The position numbers and the translations under genes were made by a program. A stretch of DNA of 64,000 bases from Ovis canadensis (Eukaryota > Chordata > Mammalia > Artiodactyla > Bovidae). Below the pieces are notes generated by a model that saw only the letters and a list, made by a program, of their open reading frames with translations, did not search any database and had not been told where the DNA came from. This document shows, in pieces, positions 12,801 through 21,059 of this stretch (position 1 is the first letter of the stretch; every line of letters begins with the position of its first letter). The stretch covers positions 51,940,001 to 52,004,000 of the forward strand of contig NC_091249.1 in the NCBI RefSeq assembly GCF_042477335.2. The letters are read 5' to 3'.

Positions 12801-14014
12801 GCCTCATAGGGAATGAAGGTCACCTGGACCTGACCCCACCACATATACATGTGTGGTGTATGTACATACAGTGGTGTATTTTATTTAGGCTGGCCGTGGA
12901 ACCGCATGGGGCGCATTTGTCTGCCCAGTCGTGATAGGCTCCATCCTCCAGTTTCTTCCCATGGACTCTGGTTACAGAATACTCTTCCCCAGCACGAACA
13001 TGGGCACCTTAGGCCGGTTCTGTTTGCACACTTGCTCTGCGTATTGTAGGGGTTTGGCACCCCAGGCTCCAGCCAGTTGGTTCCCCATCCCCACCCCAAT
13101 CCTAGTGAAAACTGAATCTACTTTTTCCCATTTCTAAGTGCCCTGGTTGATAACCAGTTATAGACGTGCACTGTGATGACAGAGTGGGGTCCACAGGCAG
13201 GATGAGGCCCTTCCGAACATTAGTGTCCCTGTCACACCGAGGATGTATCCGTGGATGAACAGGTATCTGGCCCCTGGATATTCCTTTTGTCCAAATTTTG
13301 GGGTGCATTAGAATGACTTTCTAGAGTTGAGACACAGAACCATGTATGTGGCTTTCTGCATGACCTGAGAGATTTTTAAGGACTGGTTTGATCAAGTGCC
13401 ACTTTGAAACCCTGTGCTGAGTCATGTACTGACAGCGTGCAGTGCCTTTTGTCTGTCTGCTGGGCTCTTGGTCAGGCTGGTCCCTCCAGCCCCTACTCTC
13501 TGTTCTGCAGCTTTGCCTCTGGCTGTGTGGCACTGCCTGTGCTGATGAATATCAAAGCTGTGATGGAGCAGAGGCAGTGCTCTGGGGTCTGGAGTCACAA
13601 GGACGAGCTACCGGTGAGGCCCAGTGTGGGGGGGGGAGGCACAGCCTGAAGCACTGGGGAGGACAGCGCCACAGGAAGGGGGACTCACCCCACTGTTGGC
13701 CTCCCCAGATTGAGATTGAACTCGGCATGAAGTGCTGGTACCACTCTGTGTTCGCGTGCCCCATCCTCCGCCAGCAGACGTCAGATTCCAACCCTCCCAT
13801 CAAGCTCATCTGTGGCCATGTCATCTCCCGAGATGCACTCAACAAGCTCATTAATGGAGGAAAGTAAGTTCCTGGGGTTCTCTCCCATCTTAGGTTGATT
13901 CTTCTGCTGGCTGGCCACCTGAGACATTCTTGGTTCTTCTCCCTTTGTAGGCTGAAGTGTCCCTACTGTCCCATGGAGCAGAACCCAGCAGATGGGAAAC
14001 GCATCATATTCTGA
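1564..14014 (+). CDS. RMND5B: RMND5B, CTLH/GID E3 ubiquitin ligase subunit (9 coding exons)
   Basis: The coding sequence is join(1564-1702, 8461-8606, 8707-8847, 11032-11132, 11312-11478, 11925-12090, 13511-13613, 13709-13863, 13951-14014). The sum is 1182 nt, 393 residues plus stop, the human RMND5B length. Every junction has GT/AG and the phases agree. RMND5B is a RING-type subunit of the CTLH (GID) ubiquitin ligase and works with MAEA. By family knowledge the LisH motif is near residues 115-148 and CTLH near 155-212, encoded by exons 3-5. The C-terminal Gid-type RING-like module spans Cys338 to Cys379 (CPIL, CGH, CPYC). The chosen start is the ATG at 1564, which has G at +4 and begins MEQC as in the family; the GTG nine bases upstream is not a start. 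Intron 1, 6.76 kb, holds a C1D pseudogene and many repeats. No frame damage is seen. Confidence 0.97.
1940..2190 (-). repeat. Old L1-like fragment
   Basis: AT-rich sequence whose wording ('tgtatagaaaagttctaag' and 'caccaactgctaatatg') resembles ancient L1 3' ends in antisense. Low-confidence family call. The rest of 1703-2253 shows nothing else. Confidence 0.4.
2254..3400 (+). pseudogene. C1D: C1D processed pseudogene, split by an L1
   Basis: An intronless copy of the C1D nuclear receptor corepressor / exosome cofactor mRNA, inside RMND5B intron 1 and in the same orientation. From the ATG at 2254 the translation reads [20 protein letters not shown] and continues as C1D for about 60 codons. 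Frameshifts and stops follow (first stop near 2488), but the C-terminal [14 protein letters not shown]-like end is still readable up to a TAA at 2678-2680. AT-rich 3' UTR-like sequence continues to about 3400, apart from an L1 fragment at 2907-3142. The lack of introns and the multiple disabling changes indicate a dead retrocopy. The 3' limit is uncertain because no clear poly(A) tail was found. Confidence 0.88.
2907..3142 (-). repeat. L1 3'-end fragment inserted in the C1D pseudogene
   Basis: Antisense artiodactyl L1 3' UTR ('ggggtatagccgattaac', 'ccatgtgctataccatagg'). It is flanked by a 14-bp near-identical target-site duplication, aacattgtggtata at 2893-2906 and aacgttgtggtata at 3143-3156, so the insertion site can be read directly. 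Confidence 0.85.
3450..3480 (+). pseudogene. Second short C1D-like fragment
   Basis: About 25 nt, from 'agcaggaattggagag' to 'aatcagagt', match the C1D codons for KQELERIRV. They differ from the main pseudogene at 2506-2530 by one base, which the main copy has lost. It lies about 50 bp before a SINE. Confidence 0.45.
3523..3642 (-). repeat. Bov-tA SINE fragment
   Basis: Antisense Bov-tA ('gtcactcagtcgtgctcag' to 'gccatttccttctcc'), tRNA-head part missing. Confidence 0.92.
3643..4141. other. Intronic stretch without recognisable feature
   Basis: AT-rich RMND5B intron 1 sequence. No gene and no repeat that I can name. Confidence 0.5.
4152..4327 (-). repeat. CHR-type SINE with target-site duplication
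   Basis: Antisense tRNA-derived SINE ('gttgcactgggtcttag' to 'ctactagggaagtccc'), flanked by a 10-bp direct repeat aatgctttca at 4142-4151 and 4328-4337. Confidence 0.85.
4733..4855 (+). repeat. Bov-tA SINE fragment
   Basis: Bov-tA tail half ('ccccactccagtactcttg' to 'gtcggacacgactgagc'). Confidence 0.92.
4865..5016 (+). repeat. Bov-tA-related SINE with (AGC)n tail
   Basis: A second Bov-tA-type tail half directly follows and ends in nine AGC/GCA triplets at about 4990-5016, a typical bovine microsatellite seeded by a SINE tail. Confidence 0.9.
5017..5760. other. Intronic stretch without recognisable feature
   Basis: RMND5B intron 1. It contains a T-run at about 5268-5281 and short random frames only. 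Confidence 0.5.
5761..5939 (-). repeat. Old L1 fragment, left part
   Basis: Ancient L1 3'-end sequence in antisense ('ttgagctgtaactcacat', 'agaacattttcatctctc'). It resumes at about 6985 after an LTR-like insertion. Confidence 0.65.
6318..6364. repeat. (TA)n microsatellite
   Basis: Run of TA dinucleotides immediately before a Bov-tA copy. Confidence 0.9.
6366..6571 (+). repeat. Two adjacent Bov-tA SINE units
   Basis: Head-to-tail units beginning 'ggggcttccctgatagctc' (6366) and 'gggcttcccttgtggctc' (6486). The second is cut after 'gttgggaagctcctt'. Confidence 0.9.
6985..7350 (-). repeat. Old L1 fragment, right part
   Basis: Continues the L1 begun at 5761 ('cccctggcaaccactaacc', 'ccaacaatgtatgagag'). 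Ends near a short GTT repeat at about 7310-7327. Confidence 0.7.
7351..8014. other. Intronic stretch without recognisable feature
   Basis: RMND5B intron 1. No gene and no repeat that I can name with confidence. Confidence 0.4.
8015..8345. repeat. Two MIR-like fragments in opposite orientation
   Basis: 8015-8180 reads as MIR sense ('gctctggcaagttgctgcc', 'gggttaaatgagctaaaac'). 8180-8345 reads as MIR antisense ('ttttatagatgaggaaatg', 'aagagtggcgggaccc'). They end about 115 bp before coding exon 2. Confidence 0.65.
8461..8606 (+). CDS. RMND5B: RMND5B coding exon 2
   Basis: Acceptor 'ctctgcag', donor GTGAGC at 8607. Encodes residues 47-95, including [18 protein letters not shown]. Confidence 0.97.
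8707..8847 (+). CDS. RMND5B: RMND5B coding exon 3 (LisH region)
   Basis: Acceptor 'cttgtcag', donor GTAACG. Encodes residues 96-142, ending in [13 protein letters not shown], the LisH helix pair. Intron 2 upstream is only 100 bp. Confidence 0.97.
9379..9596 (-). repeat. Bov-tA SINE
   Basis: Near full-length antisense copy, from 'gctcagtcacccagtc' to the tRNA head at 'accatctgggaagc'. Confidence 0.93.
9627..9853 (+). repeat. Bov-tA SINE followed by (TA)n
   Basis: Sense Bov-tA lacking its first bases (9627-9812), followed by about 19 TA units to 9853. Confidence 0.92.
10531..11031. other. Intronic stretch without recognisable feature
   Basis: End of RMND5B intron 3. The reading frames here have no family match. 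Confidence 0.5.
11032..11132 (+). CDS. RMND5B: RMND5B coding exon 4 (LisH-CTLH)
   Basis: Acceptor 'ccctctag', donor GTACGT. Encodes [19 protein letters not shown] and continues to ALE, about residues 143-175. Confidence 0.97.
11312..11478 (+). CDS. RMND5B: RMND5B coding exon 5 (CTLH)
   Basis: Acceptor 'ctccccag', donor GTACGT. Encodes [20 protein letters not shown] and onward to HQR, about residues 176-231, the main part of the CTLH domain. Confidence 0.97.
11557..11589. repeat. Poly(C)/poly(A) tract
   Basis: Two runs of 9-11 C separated by ACTG and followed by nine A, in RMND5B intron 5. The exact length may be a sequencing estimate. Confidence 0.85.
11925..12090 (+). CDS. RMND5B: RMND5B coding exon 6
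   Basis: Acceptor 'gccttgtag', donor GTATAG. Encodes [20 protein letters not shown] and onward to SPLSV, about residues 232-286. Confidence 0.97.
12252..12466 (+). repeat. Bov-tA SINE
   Basis: Near full-length sense copy ('ctcccaggtggtgcttgtgg' to 'catggctgaagtgactc') in RMND5B intron 6. Confidence 0.92.
12467..13510. other. RMND5B intron 6, mostly unique
   Basis: An antisense MIR fragment is likely at about 12690-12825 ('cctcattttacaggaagaaa'). Nothing else is recognisable before coding exon 7. Confidence 0.5.
13511..13613 (+). CDS. RMND5B: RMND5B coding exon 7
   Basis: Acceptor 'gttctgcag', donor GTGAGG. Encodes [20 protein letters not shown] and onward to DELP, about residues 287-321. 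Confidence 0.97.
13709..13863 (+). CDS. RMND5B: RMND5B coding exon 8 (RING-like module, first part)
   Basis: Acceptor 'ctccccag', donor GTAAGT. Encodes residues 322-372, with Cys338, Cys356 and His358 of the RING-like fold. Confidence 0.97.
13951..14014 (+). CDS. RMND5B: RMND5B coding exon 9 (RING-like module, last part) and stop
   Basis: Acceptor 'cctttgtag'. Encodes [20 protein letters not shown] with Cys376 and Cys379, then TGA at 14012-14014. Confidence 0.97.
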
Positions 14015-14510
14015 TTCCTGCTGGGGAGGAACTTTGTTGCAAGAGGTCTTTCACCCACAAGCCTTGGTCTGTCTCGGTGGGGGTAGTTGGCTTCCGTGAA
14101 CTGTGGTTCATTTCAGAGCAACTGGCTGAGGAGTGCCACCACAAGCAGGGCCGGCCCTCTGGCAGAGGCCAAGGAGGGAGATGAGACAGCCTACAGCAGG
14201 CAGCTGGCTTCTTGATGAACGGCAGGGAAACTGGCGTCTTGTACTCCTGCTCTGCTTCCTGCTCTTTATATTTGCTGTTGACTAAGTGGCAACTGACAGA
14301 ATAGCAAAGGACTTGGTGGGCACAGCAGATGTCTTCCATCCCCGCCCTCAGCCAGATCTCTTCCTGCTACACCAAGGCGTGTGTCCACTCCTCCCATTGT
14401 ACAGCCTCACAGCTCTATGTGTCAGCTGCCCACTGTAGTCCAGGATAGAACTAAATGCCGTGGTTTTATAACTTTGAGCAAATATATTCACAGGCCTTCT
14501 CCTTACTTTG
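14015..14510 (+). other. RMND5B: RMND5B 3' UTR
   Basis: Sequence downstream of the stop with no repeat. A weak poly(A) hexamer AATATA is at 14481-14486. No AATAAA or ATTAAA occurs nearby, so the exact 3' end is uncertain. Confidence 0.5.
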
Positions 14511-15390
14511 CCTGCCTTTAGCTTCACTGGCAAAGAATTACCATGTGCCCACCGTGCACAGGTTCAGGGCGTGCCGGTTGGGAGCATGGCAGCCACAGAG
14601 TACAGTTGGAAAGAACCCAACCTGCGTGTGATTGGGAGAAAACGCTAGGAGATGGCAAACCCTGGGCAAGATGCTTTTACATATACATAATTGTATTACT
14701 TTCTCATTAGAAACGAGTGTGAAGGGATATAGAAAGATGACATGACTTGCCCAGAAGGGCTCACAGCTTATCAAGAAGAGAGCTTGGAGTTTAAACCAGC
14801 TCCAACCCTCAAGCCCAAGGTCCTTCCAGTTTACTGCAGGGTGCCTGAAGCTTGGCTGCTGTGTGTGCTGAGTCTGCACTGGGCCTCTGAGAGCAGGAAG
14901 GCACTGTAAGTCTAAAATGTGTGAAGAGATGAGGTTACTGGGGCCATAATGGCAAAGCAGGAGAGACGGCCTGGGATGGTGCATTAGCTTCAAATACCTA
15001 CTTAAAATTTACTGTGGGGGGAGGTAAATTGCATCCGTCAGCTTCCCAGAGGCATTTAAGGCTCTCGGGGGTGGAGGGGGGGCAGAAAAGAGGAATGGGG
15101 GTGTCCCCAACATAGGAACTACAGGCTCTATGAAGTGGGTTCTGGGCTCAGCTGGCTTGCCCTGCAGCTCCCAGCTACTCTAGAAGTAGAGTGGAAAGCT
15201 CAGGGTGGGAGCAGGGTCTGTTCTCAGCTTGAGTCCAGCACTGACCCTGGTGGCCAAGCATTCACACCGAGCATTATTGAAGTCCTGGGGTCTTCTGGTG
15301 AGAAAGGTTACTTCTGCTCTTTCCTCCCCACCAACAACTTGGCCCCACCAGTAGTTGCTGCTTAAAAAAGAAACACCCGCAGACTCACCA
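14511..15390. other. RMND5B-NHP2 intergenic stretch
   Basis: Between the two convergent 3' ends. No gene and no clear young repeat is seen. The 151-codon frame at 14538-14993 has no family match. Confidence 0.5.
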
Positions 15391-15406
15391 CATTTTAGTT
15401 TTAGGA

Positions 15407-15412
15407 TTTACT
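15407..15412 (-). promoter_or_regulatory. NHP2: Candidate NHP2 poly(A) signal AGTAAA
   Basis: On the minus strand AGTAAA, a known variant hexamer, lies 232 nt past the NHP2 stop. The call rests on position and motif only. Confidence 0.45.
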
Positions 15413-15643
15413 TCCCCCACATCACATTCTTGAAACTATCTTCACTGAAGCTCAACAGGAAACAGCGCTGTCGGAGAAGATGCTGGCTTTGCTGTTGTGA
15501 AGTAGCTGTTGGAGCTGCTTAGGAAGAATACGTGCCTCGGGACCACGGAGATGTCTGAATGTGGGCGGCAGGAGGGCAGCCAACTGGCCCGCCACCAAGC
15601 CAACTGTTTTTGGAGCAGGTGCCCAGGTTGTGCCTAAGTTCCT

Positions 15644-15769
15644 TCACATGGGTGGGGGCAGGGCTTGCACCTCCTCTAGGCACTCATCATAGGCCTCCTG
15701 GTATTCCTCGTGGGGCTTGACCATTATCACGCAGGTGGGGCGCTTAGAGCCAGCGGCTGCACCCAGGTC
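15644..15769 (-). CDS. NHP2: NHP2 exon 4 and stop
   Basis: Acceptor 'ctctgcag' read on the minus strand. Encodes DLGAAAGSKRPTCVIMVKPH and onward to PPPM, stop TGA at 15646-15644. Confidence 0.97.
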   Translation of the reverse strand, partial: DLGAAAGSKRPTCVIMVKPHEEYQEAYDECLEEVQALPPPM

Positions 15770-18700
15770 CTGCAGAGAAGGAAGAAAGGCTGTTTGGAAC
15801 AAAGGCCACACAACCTGTGCACCAAGGAGTCACAAACTGATGGTCCACCAGCCTAATGCAGCCCACAGACATGTGCTAGTCATCCAATGTTAACATTTTG
15901 AATTGGTTGCCACCATCTAAACTCATCAGACTTTCAAGCTGTGGTCCAGCGACACTGGGCCTACAGTTCCATAGGGCAATTGTGAAAGAGCTCCAGCTCA
16001 GTAGGGGCTGTCCCCTTAAGCAGGGCCTATGCTTTCCAGGGCCCTGCTATTCCCCACCCCTTGGAGCCCAGACCTGGCCTCTGCTATGTAAGGATAAGGA
16101 CAGCTGCAGGTCCCTAGAACATCCCTTCTGAACATTGCACCCACTAACAGGACTGACACGTTCAAGTTCACCTTCTGTTTCATTCCCACAGTCCCATTTT
16201 ACAGGGAAGTAGAAGTACAGAGAGGTGACTTATCTGCATTCCCTTATCTGGGAAGCAGCAGAGCCAAGAATCCATCCAGGCCTGTCTTTAGCTCCAGAGC
16301 TCATGCTGTTTGCCACTATGACCTGCTGCCACCAACCTGATCCCAGGCCCTCTTCTGTGCTGACCAAGATCAGGGCTCCTTACCGTCTTAGAGGGGATAT
16401 AGACATACGGTAAATTCCGGTCTTCACACATAACTGGGAGATGGCAGTATACCTCAATGGGTAATGTGTCTCCTGCCAAAACCATAATCCTGAAATAAGA
16501 GAAATCACTGTCACTCCCAGCTTGCTGGTTCCCTTTTCAGTCATAAGGGAAGCCTCTGAGCTGAGCCTTGGGGGTTACAGAGATGGGTAAACAGGCTCCT
16601 GCCCTCAAGGAGCCCCATCATATATGTCTCCCAAACTCAAGAAATGCATTCAGATTTGTTTGGTGAGTGCATTCCTCTGGGGAGGTGATCTCTGTTGCCT
16701 GGCAACAAGTAAATGCCACCAAGTGTGACAAAAGGTACTGTACCGGGACAGATGAAGTATGAGAGATGCTAAGGAGTAAGAGCTCAGCTTTCCTTGGACA
16801 ATCAAGAAAGGAATCAGGAAAAACACTTTAGAGGAAAGCTGAATGATGGACATCTGTCAGGCAGCCCATGGAGGGGCTTTGTTGCTGCCAGTCACTAAGT
16901 CATGTCCTATTCTTTGTGACCCCATGGACTATAGCCCGCCAGGCTCCTCTGTCCATGGGGTTTTTCCAGGCAAGAATACTGGAGTGGGGTGCCATTTCCT
17001 TCTCCAGGGGATCTTCCCAGATCAGGGATTGAACCTGCATCTCCTGCCTTGGCAGGCAGATTCTTTACCACTGAACTACCAGGGAAGCCCATAGAGGGGC
17101 TGGGGGCAGGGAAAGCATTTAAGGTTGAGAGAATCAGAAAGATACCAGATACACAGGGGATGGCTGTTGTTGGGAGCCAGGGATGGCTTTGGAATCCAGG
17201 ATGTGGAGATAAGGCTGACAAGAAGGCTAGAAAAACTAGTCACATGTAAGGGTCTTGAGTGCTTCAAGGCTCATTCCTAAGAGTGATAGGGAACCAAGGA
17301 AAGCTTGCCAGAGAATCTGTAACTGTTCTAGCTGGCCAGGTGATGGGGTTCTGCGACAAGGGCCTCAGGAGCCCTGATGACAGCAGAAGAGTCTGTTCTA
17401 GGGGAGAGGAAACCGCAAGGAAAGAGCTCTTGGGTTCAAAGCAGTATGTCCACACTCCCTAGCTTTCCTTTGGCTCATAGACTCTCCTCCTCTGCAGGCT
17501 CCACTTCCTTTGAGTAGCCTTTGTTGTTTTTGGCCGTGCTGTGCAGCTTGTGGGATGTTAGTTCCCCAACCAAGGATGGAACCCTGGCCCACTTGCAGTG
17601 GAAGCATGGAGTCCTAACCGCTGGACTGCCCAGAAATTCCAGAGAAGCCTTTCAATTCTGGTATTCCCACAGCCTGGTCTTTCTGCTCTGTCAGTACGTT
17701 CTCTCAGCTGACCCCATCTGTAACCAAGGCTTCAAGTGCCAACTGTATATTGACAACTCCCAAATCTATTCTCTCCAACCCAACCCTATCCCAAACTGAA
17801 CACCCATATAGCCACCTGCCTATCTGATAGTTCTGCTAGGGAGAGGGTTTCCATGTTTAAAAGGCATCTTGAAAACTTGTCTAAAACCAGACTCGTGATC
17901 TCATACAAATCTGGCTCCCTCACTGTTCACTGTCTCAGTGAACGGGCCCTCTGTCCATCTGCCTGGAGCCCACACCTCCTCACTCTGTATGCAAAAGTCC
18001 TCTCATCCATCCACGTTAATTCTATCCATCTCTGCCATCAATAACCCAATCAAAATTGCTCTCATCTCTTCTGCACCTGAGTAGCCACCTATCTCAATTT
18101 CTCCATCTATTTTTCCACCTCTGATCTTTTCCAAAGTTGCCAGAAAAACCTTCTAAAGATGTAAACATAATTATGTCATCCCTCACTTTAACACTCATTG
18201 GCTTCCAAAACTCCTGAGTACAAAAACTAAACTTACAATGGCTTATTAGAGTCCCATGAGAAGGTAGCACTTCTATCCACTACCACCCTCTCCTGCCCTG
18301 GAATCTACTTTCTTCTGGCAGAATGCCCCCCAAACCTGGAAGCCACAAACGAATCCTATATCTTCAGACCTCAGCTACCCCACCTAGGTCAGACTCCATA
18401 GAGCACCAAATCCTCCCAGCATTATTTGGCTCCTGAGCACCTACAACGTACCAGGCGCTTCTGAAAATAAAGCAGTGAGAGGCTTTATTCTGTTCTCAAA
18501 AAGCTTACTTTCTGGCCTGAGTGAGAGAGACAGGGAACAAAAATGCAAATAGTTTTCAGATCCTGAAAAATGCCAAAAAGGAAAGCTGTAGGATAATGAA
18601 GTCATTCTTGCTGCACCCTGTACTTCTCCTTCATGCTTACCCATGACAACTTGTACTTTTGTGTGTATTTGATTACTGCCATTGTCTCCCCATAGCACAG

Positions 18701-19276
18701 TGCCTGAAAAACAGTAGACACTCGGTAAATCGTCGCTAAGTGAATGAAGCTGGGATCAATCCTAAGGAAGTTGGCTTATACGATTTGGTTCCCCTGGAAT
18801 TCACCTTCCCCAAGGTGTCCCTTTGAGCTCTTGTAAGTGGTATCGACATCTGTACGGAAGGGAATGTATCTTCTGCATACGACCCAAGTCGGAGCACTTT
18901 TACCAACTACCTGTTAAGCAGCAGGATACCATCCTCGAAATCCGGCGGAGGGTAGGGGGGATTCTTACCCTTTCTCGCCTTTGTTGATAAATTTCTGAAC
19001 CTCTTTCACCCCGCGCCGAATCTGCTTCTGCTTCACGGCTGCAACGACAGAACAATCAGTCGGAGGGGGCCTCGGCCTGCCACCCGCGTGCCGCCCCGGC
19101 TCGGCGTCCACCGCACCTTTCTTAATGCATTTGTAGAGCTTCCGCGTGAGGCGGCGAGAAGCCAGAGGCTGCGCGATGGGGTTCAGATTCACCAGCAGTT
19201 CATGGTAAGTGCGCTCCCCGCAGCACGCGTCCGCCTGAGCCTCCGGCCCGTCCGGATCTGCCTTTATTTTGGTCAT
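15644..19276 (-). CDS. NHP2: NHP2, H/ACA ribonucleoprotein core subunit (4 exons)
   Basis: Minus-strand coding sequence, in transcript order: 19276-19117, 19038-18969, 16489-16384, 15769-15644. The total is 462 nt, 153 residues plus stop, the human length. NHP2 is the L7Ae-family RNA-binding subunit of H/ACA snoRNPs, which carry out rRNA pseudouridylation with dyskerin, NOP10 and GAR1. It is also part of telomerase RNP and acts in nucleoli and Cajal bodies. The N-terminus reads MTKIKADPDGPEAQADACCG. The L7Ae fold covers roughly residues 38-130, including LTRKLYKCIKK, IRRGVKEVQKFINKGEKG and GDTLPIEVYCHLPVMCEDRN. The last exon ends with EEVQALPPPM. All exons keep frame with GT/AG sites, so this is the functional locus and not a retrocopy. 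It starts in a CpG-rich promoter. Confidence 0.97.
16170..16325 (-). repeat. MIR-like fragment
   Basis: 'cccattttacagggaagtag' and 'gtgacttatctgcattcc' in NHP2 intron 3 look like antisense MIR. Confidence 0.55.
16384..16489 (-). CDS. NHP2: NHP2 exon 3
   Basis: Acceptor 'ttatttcag', donor GTAAGG. Encodes IMVLAGDTLPIEVYCHLPVM and onward to IPSKT, residues 78-112, the core of the L7Ae domain. Confidence 0.97.
16876..17094 (-). repeat. Bov-tA SINE
   Basis: Near full-length antisense copy with a tRNA head at 'gaactaccagggaagccc'; in sense orientation relative to NHP2. Confidence 0.95.
17513..17642 (-). repeat. CHR-type SINE
   Basis: 'ttggccgtgctgtgcagc' to 'ctggactgcccagaaattcc', antisense. Confidence 0.8.
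17643..18968. other. NHP2 intron 2, largely unassigned
   Basis: 18000-18480 has the composition and phrasing of an ancient L2/MIR-type repeat (e.g. 'gagcacctacaacgtaccag'). I cannot fix its limits. No snoRNA box pattern was recognised. Confidence 0.35.
18969..19038 (-). CDS. NHP2: NHP2 exon 2
   Basis: Acceptor 'gtcgttgcag', donor GTAAGA. Encodes VKQKQIRRGVKEVQKFINKG then EK. 70 nt long, phases 1 and 2. Confidence 0.97.
19117..19276 (-). CDS. NHP2: NHP2 exon 1
   Basis: ATG at 19276-19274, donor GTGCGG. Encodes residues 1-53. Intron 1 is only 78 bp. Confidence 0.97.
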
Positions 19277-19547
19277 GGCAGCGACTGTGGCAACCTAGCA
19301 CTCAAGGCACAAGTCCTCGTGGCCGGCACTTCAGAAATCACTTCCGGGTCATGCTACTCTGCGTGAAGAGGCAGTGCGACATAGCCAATTAGGAAACAGG
19401 GAGCGCCGAGAGGTGGAGTCTTGGCCGTAGGGGCGGGGCCACTCCCACAATGCAGGCGGGGCGGAAGCGATTTAGGGCACCAGTCGGCAAGCAAGCTGTG
19501 AATTTGGGCTAACTCGGCAAGAGAGTGAAAGGCAGAGGAAAGGCGTG

Positions 19548-19604
19548 CTACAGTCCATTGAGTCGCAAAGAACAGCACACAACTTCGCGACTAAACAACA
19601 ACAA
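19548..19604 (+). repeat. Bov-tA SINE tail fragment in the NHP2 CpG region
   Basis: 'gtgctacagtccattgagtc' followed by 'actaaacaacaacaac'. Short 3' tail of a Bov-tA. Confidence 0.75.
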
Positions 19605-19800
19605 CGGAGGGCCTCTGAGGCGAGGGGCGAAGGCCGGAAGGAGGCGGGCCCTGGAGGAGGCGAAGAGGGACTAGGATCCGGGCTTGGGTTTGTGTGAGAG
19701 TTTAGCGTCACAGGTGTAGGCGGAGCAAGGAGGAAGCTGTACCTGTAGGGGCGTGACCGCATCTAAGCGGACTGGAGCCCTGCCTAAAGGGCGGGGTCTG

Positions 19801-20344
19801 CGACCAGAGTAGTGGAATGGGGAGTCTTCGGTGTGATTCCAAACCTCAGAATCTGATCCCTCACTTGGGCAGTTCCGATCCCCATCTCGTGCCAGGTCCT
19901 GAGTTGGTCCTGGGTGCTGTACCCTAGGTGCCAAGGTTAAGGTAAAGCCTGGCACTGCTTGCGATTTCTTCGTTCTAGCACGGTTCTCACATTCTGCTTT
20001 CTCTTTACTGGCAAGGGATGGAACCATTCACTCACTAAGCGCCTCCGTCTAGACCGCTTTTCTTCGGAGAACTCGGTACCACCCTTCCCGCAGAAATCTG
20101 CTCAGCTGTTAAACACGGGAGAGATTCTCCTGACCAACGTACCCAAAATTAAAGTTCTTTGCCTGCCTCCCGCCGGCATCCTCTAACCCTCTTGTTTTCT
20201 TCGTAGTTCCCGCCGCTGCCTGGCATCACACCCACAGAAGGCATGACGGAGACCGCTGAGAGGGAAGACAAGTGTGAACACGGGCTGAGGGTGGGGAAGT
20301 GTGCAGAGTAGGCGGCGCTTTTGCAGTTAACTCTAGAGGATTAA
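19801..20344. other. Intergenic stretch without recognisable feature
   Basis: Right flank of the NHP2 CpG region. No coding homology or repeat is recognised. Confidence 0.5.
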
Positions 20345-20560
20345 TTGGGCTACCCTGGTGGCTCAGATGGTAAAGAATCTGCAGGCAATGAGAGAGACCC
20401 GGGTTAGATCCCTGGGTTGGGAAGATCCCGTGAAGAAGGAAATAGCAACCCATTCCACTCCAATATTCTTGCCTGGAGACTCCCATGGACAGGGGAGCCT
20501 GGAGGGCTACAGTCCATGGAGATCGCAAAGAGGCGGACACGACTGAGAGACTAACACACA
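20345..20560 (+). repeat. Bov-tA SINE
   Basis: Full-length sense copy ('gggctaccctggtggctcag' to 'cgactgagagactaac'). Confidence 0.95.
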
Positions 20561-20658
20561 CATACAGTGCTGGGGAGGTCAGCAGGCCTAGACCGGGGTG
20601 GGTCTTGTACCTCTGACTTATTTCTTGTACTCTGTCTTGGAACGTTGGATGAATATTT

Positions 20659-20870
20659 GTTGTTATTTAGTCACTAAGTCGTGTCTGACTCTTTTGTGAC
20701 CCCATGGATATAGCCCACCAGGCTTTTCTGTCCATGGGATTTCCCAGGCAAGAATACTGGAGTGAATTGCCATTTCCTTCTCTAGGGAATCTTCCCAACC
20801 CAGGGATCAAACAGGCGTCTCCTGTATTGGCAGGCAGATTCTTTACCACTGAGCCACCAGGGAAGTGAAT
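20659..20870 (-). repeat. Bov-tA SINE
   Basis: Full-length antisense copy, about 100 bp from the previous sense copy, so the two could pair as an inverted repeat. Confidence 0.95.
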
Positions 20871-21059
20871 CATTGTTATACATCAGTTGCCTTTGATTAT
20901 GTGGTGGTAGGCGGGCCATTTCCGTGGCAGTGGAACAGGCCATAAAGTGGTACTTTAAAAGTCTGCAGGCGGCCTTGACGGCAGGGGACAGTTAAGCCAA
21001 CTGAAAACCTGAACTTTTAACCCTGAAATCAAGTGCAGCCGTTACATAAAAAACAAGTA

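Larger units (their letters stand above)
18940..19800. promoter_or_regulatory. NHP2: NHP2 CpG-rich promoter region
   Basis: CpG and GC content rise sharply around NHP2 exon 1 and upstream. An ETS/GABP-type site CACTTCCGG lies at 19339-19347 (CCGGAAGTG on the coding strand), about 65 nt upstream of the start codon. There is no TATA box. Whether the island also fires toward the right is not shown; no exon is visible there. Confidence 0.65.

Noticed and set aside
14538-14993. 151-codon antisense frame downstream of RMND5B
   Set aside because: No homology, no splice context and no promoter.
16490-18968. Possible intronic snoRNA in NHP2
   Set aside because: I looked for paired C/D or H/ACA boxes with plausible stems and saw none convincing. 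A covariance-model search would decide.
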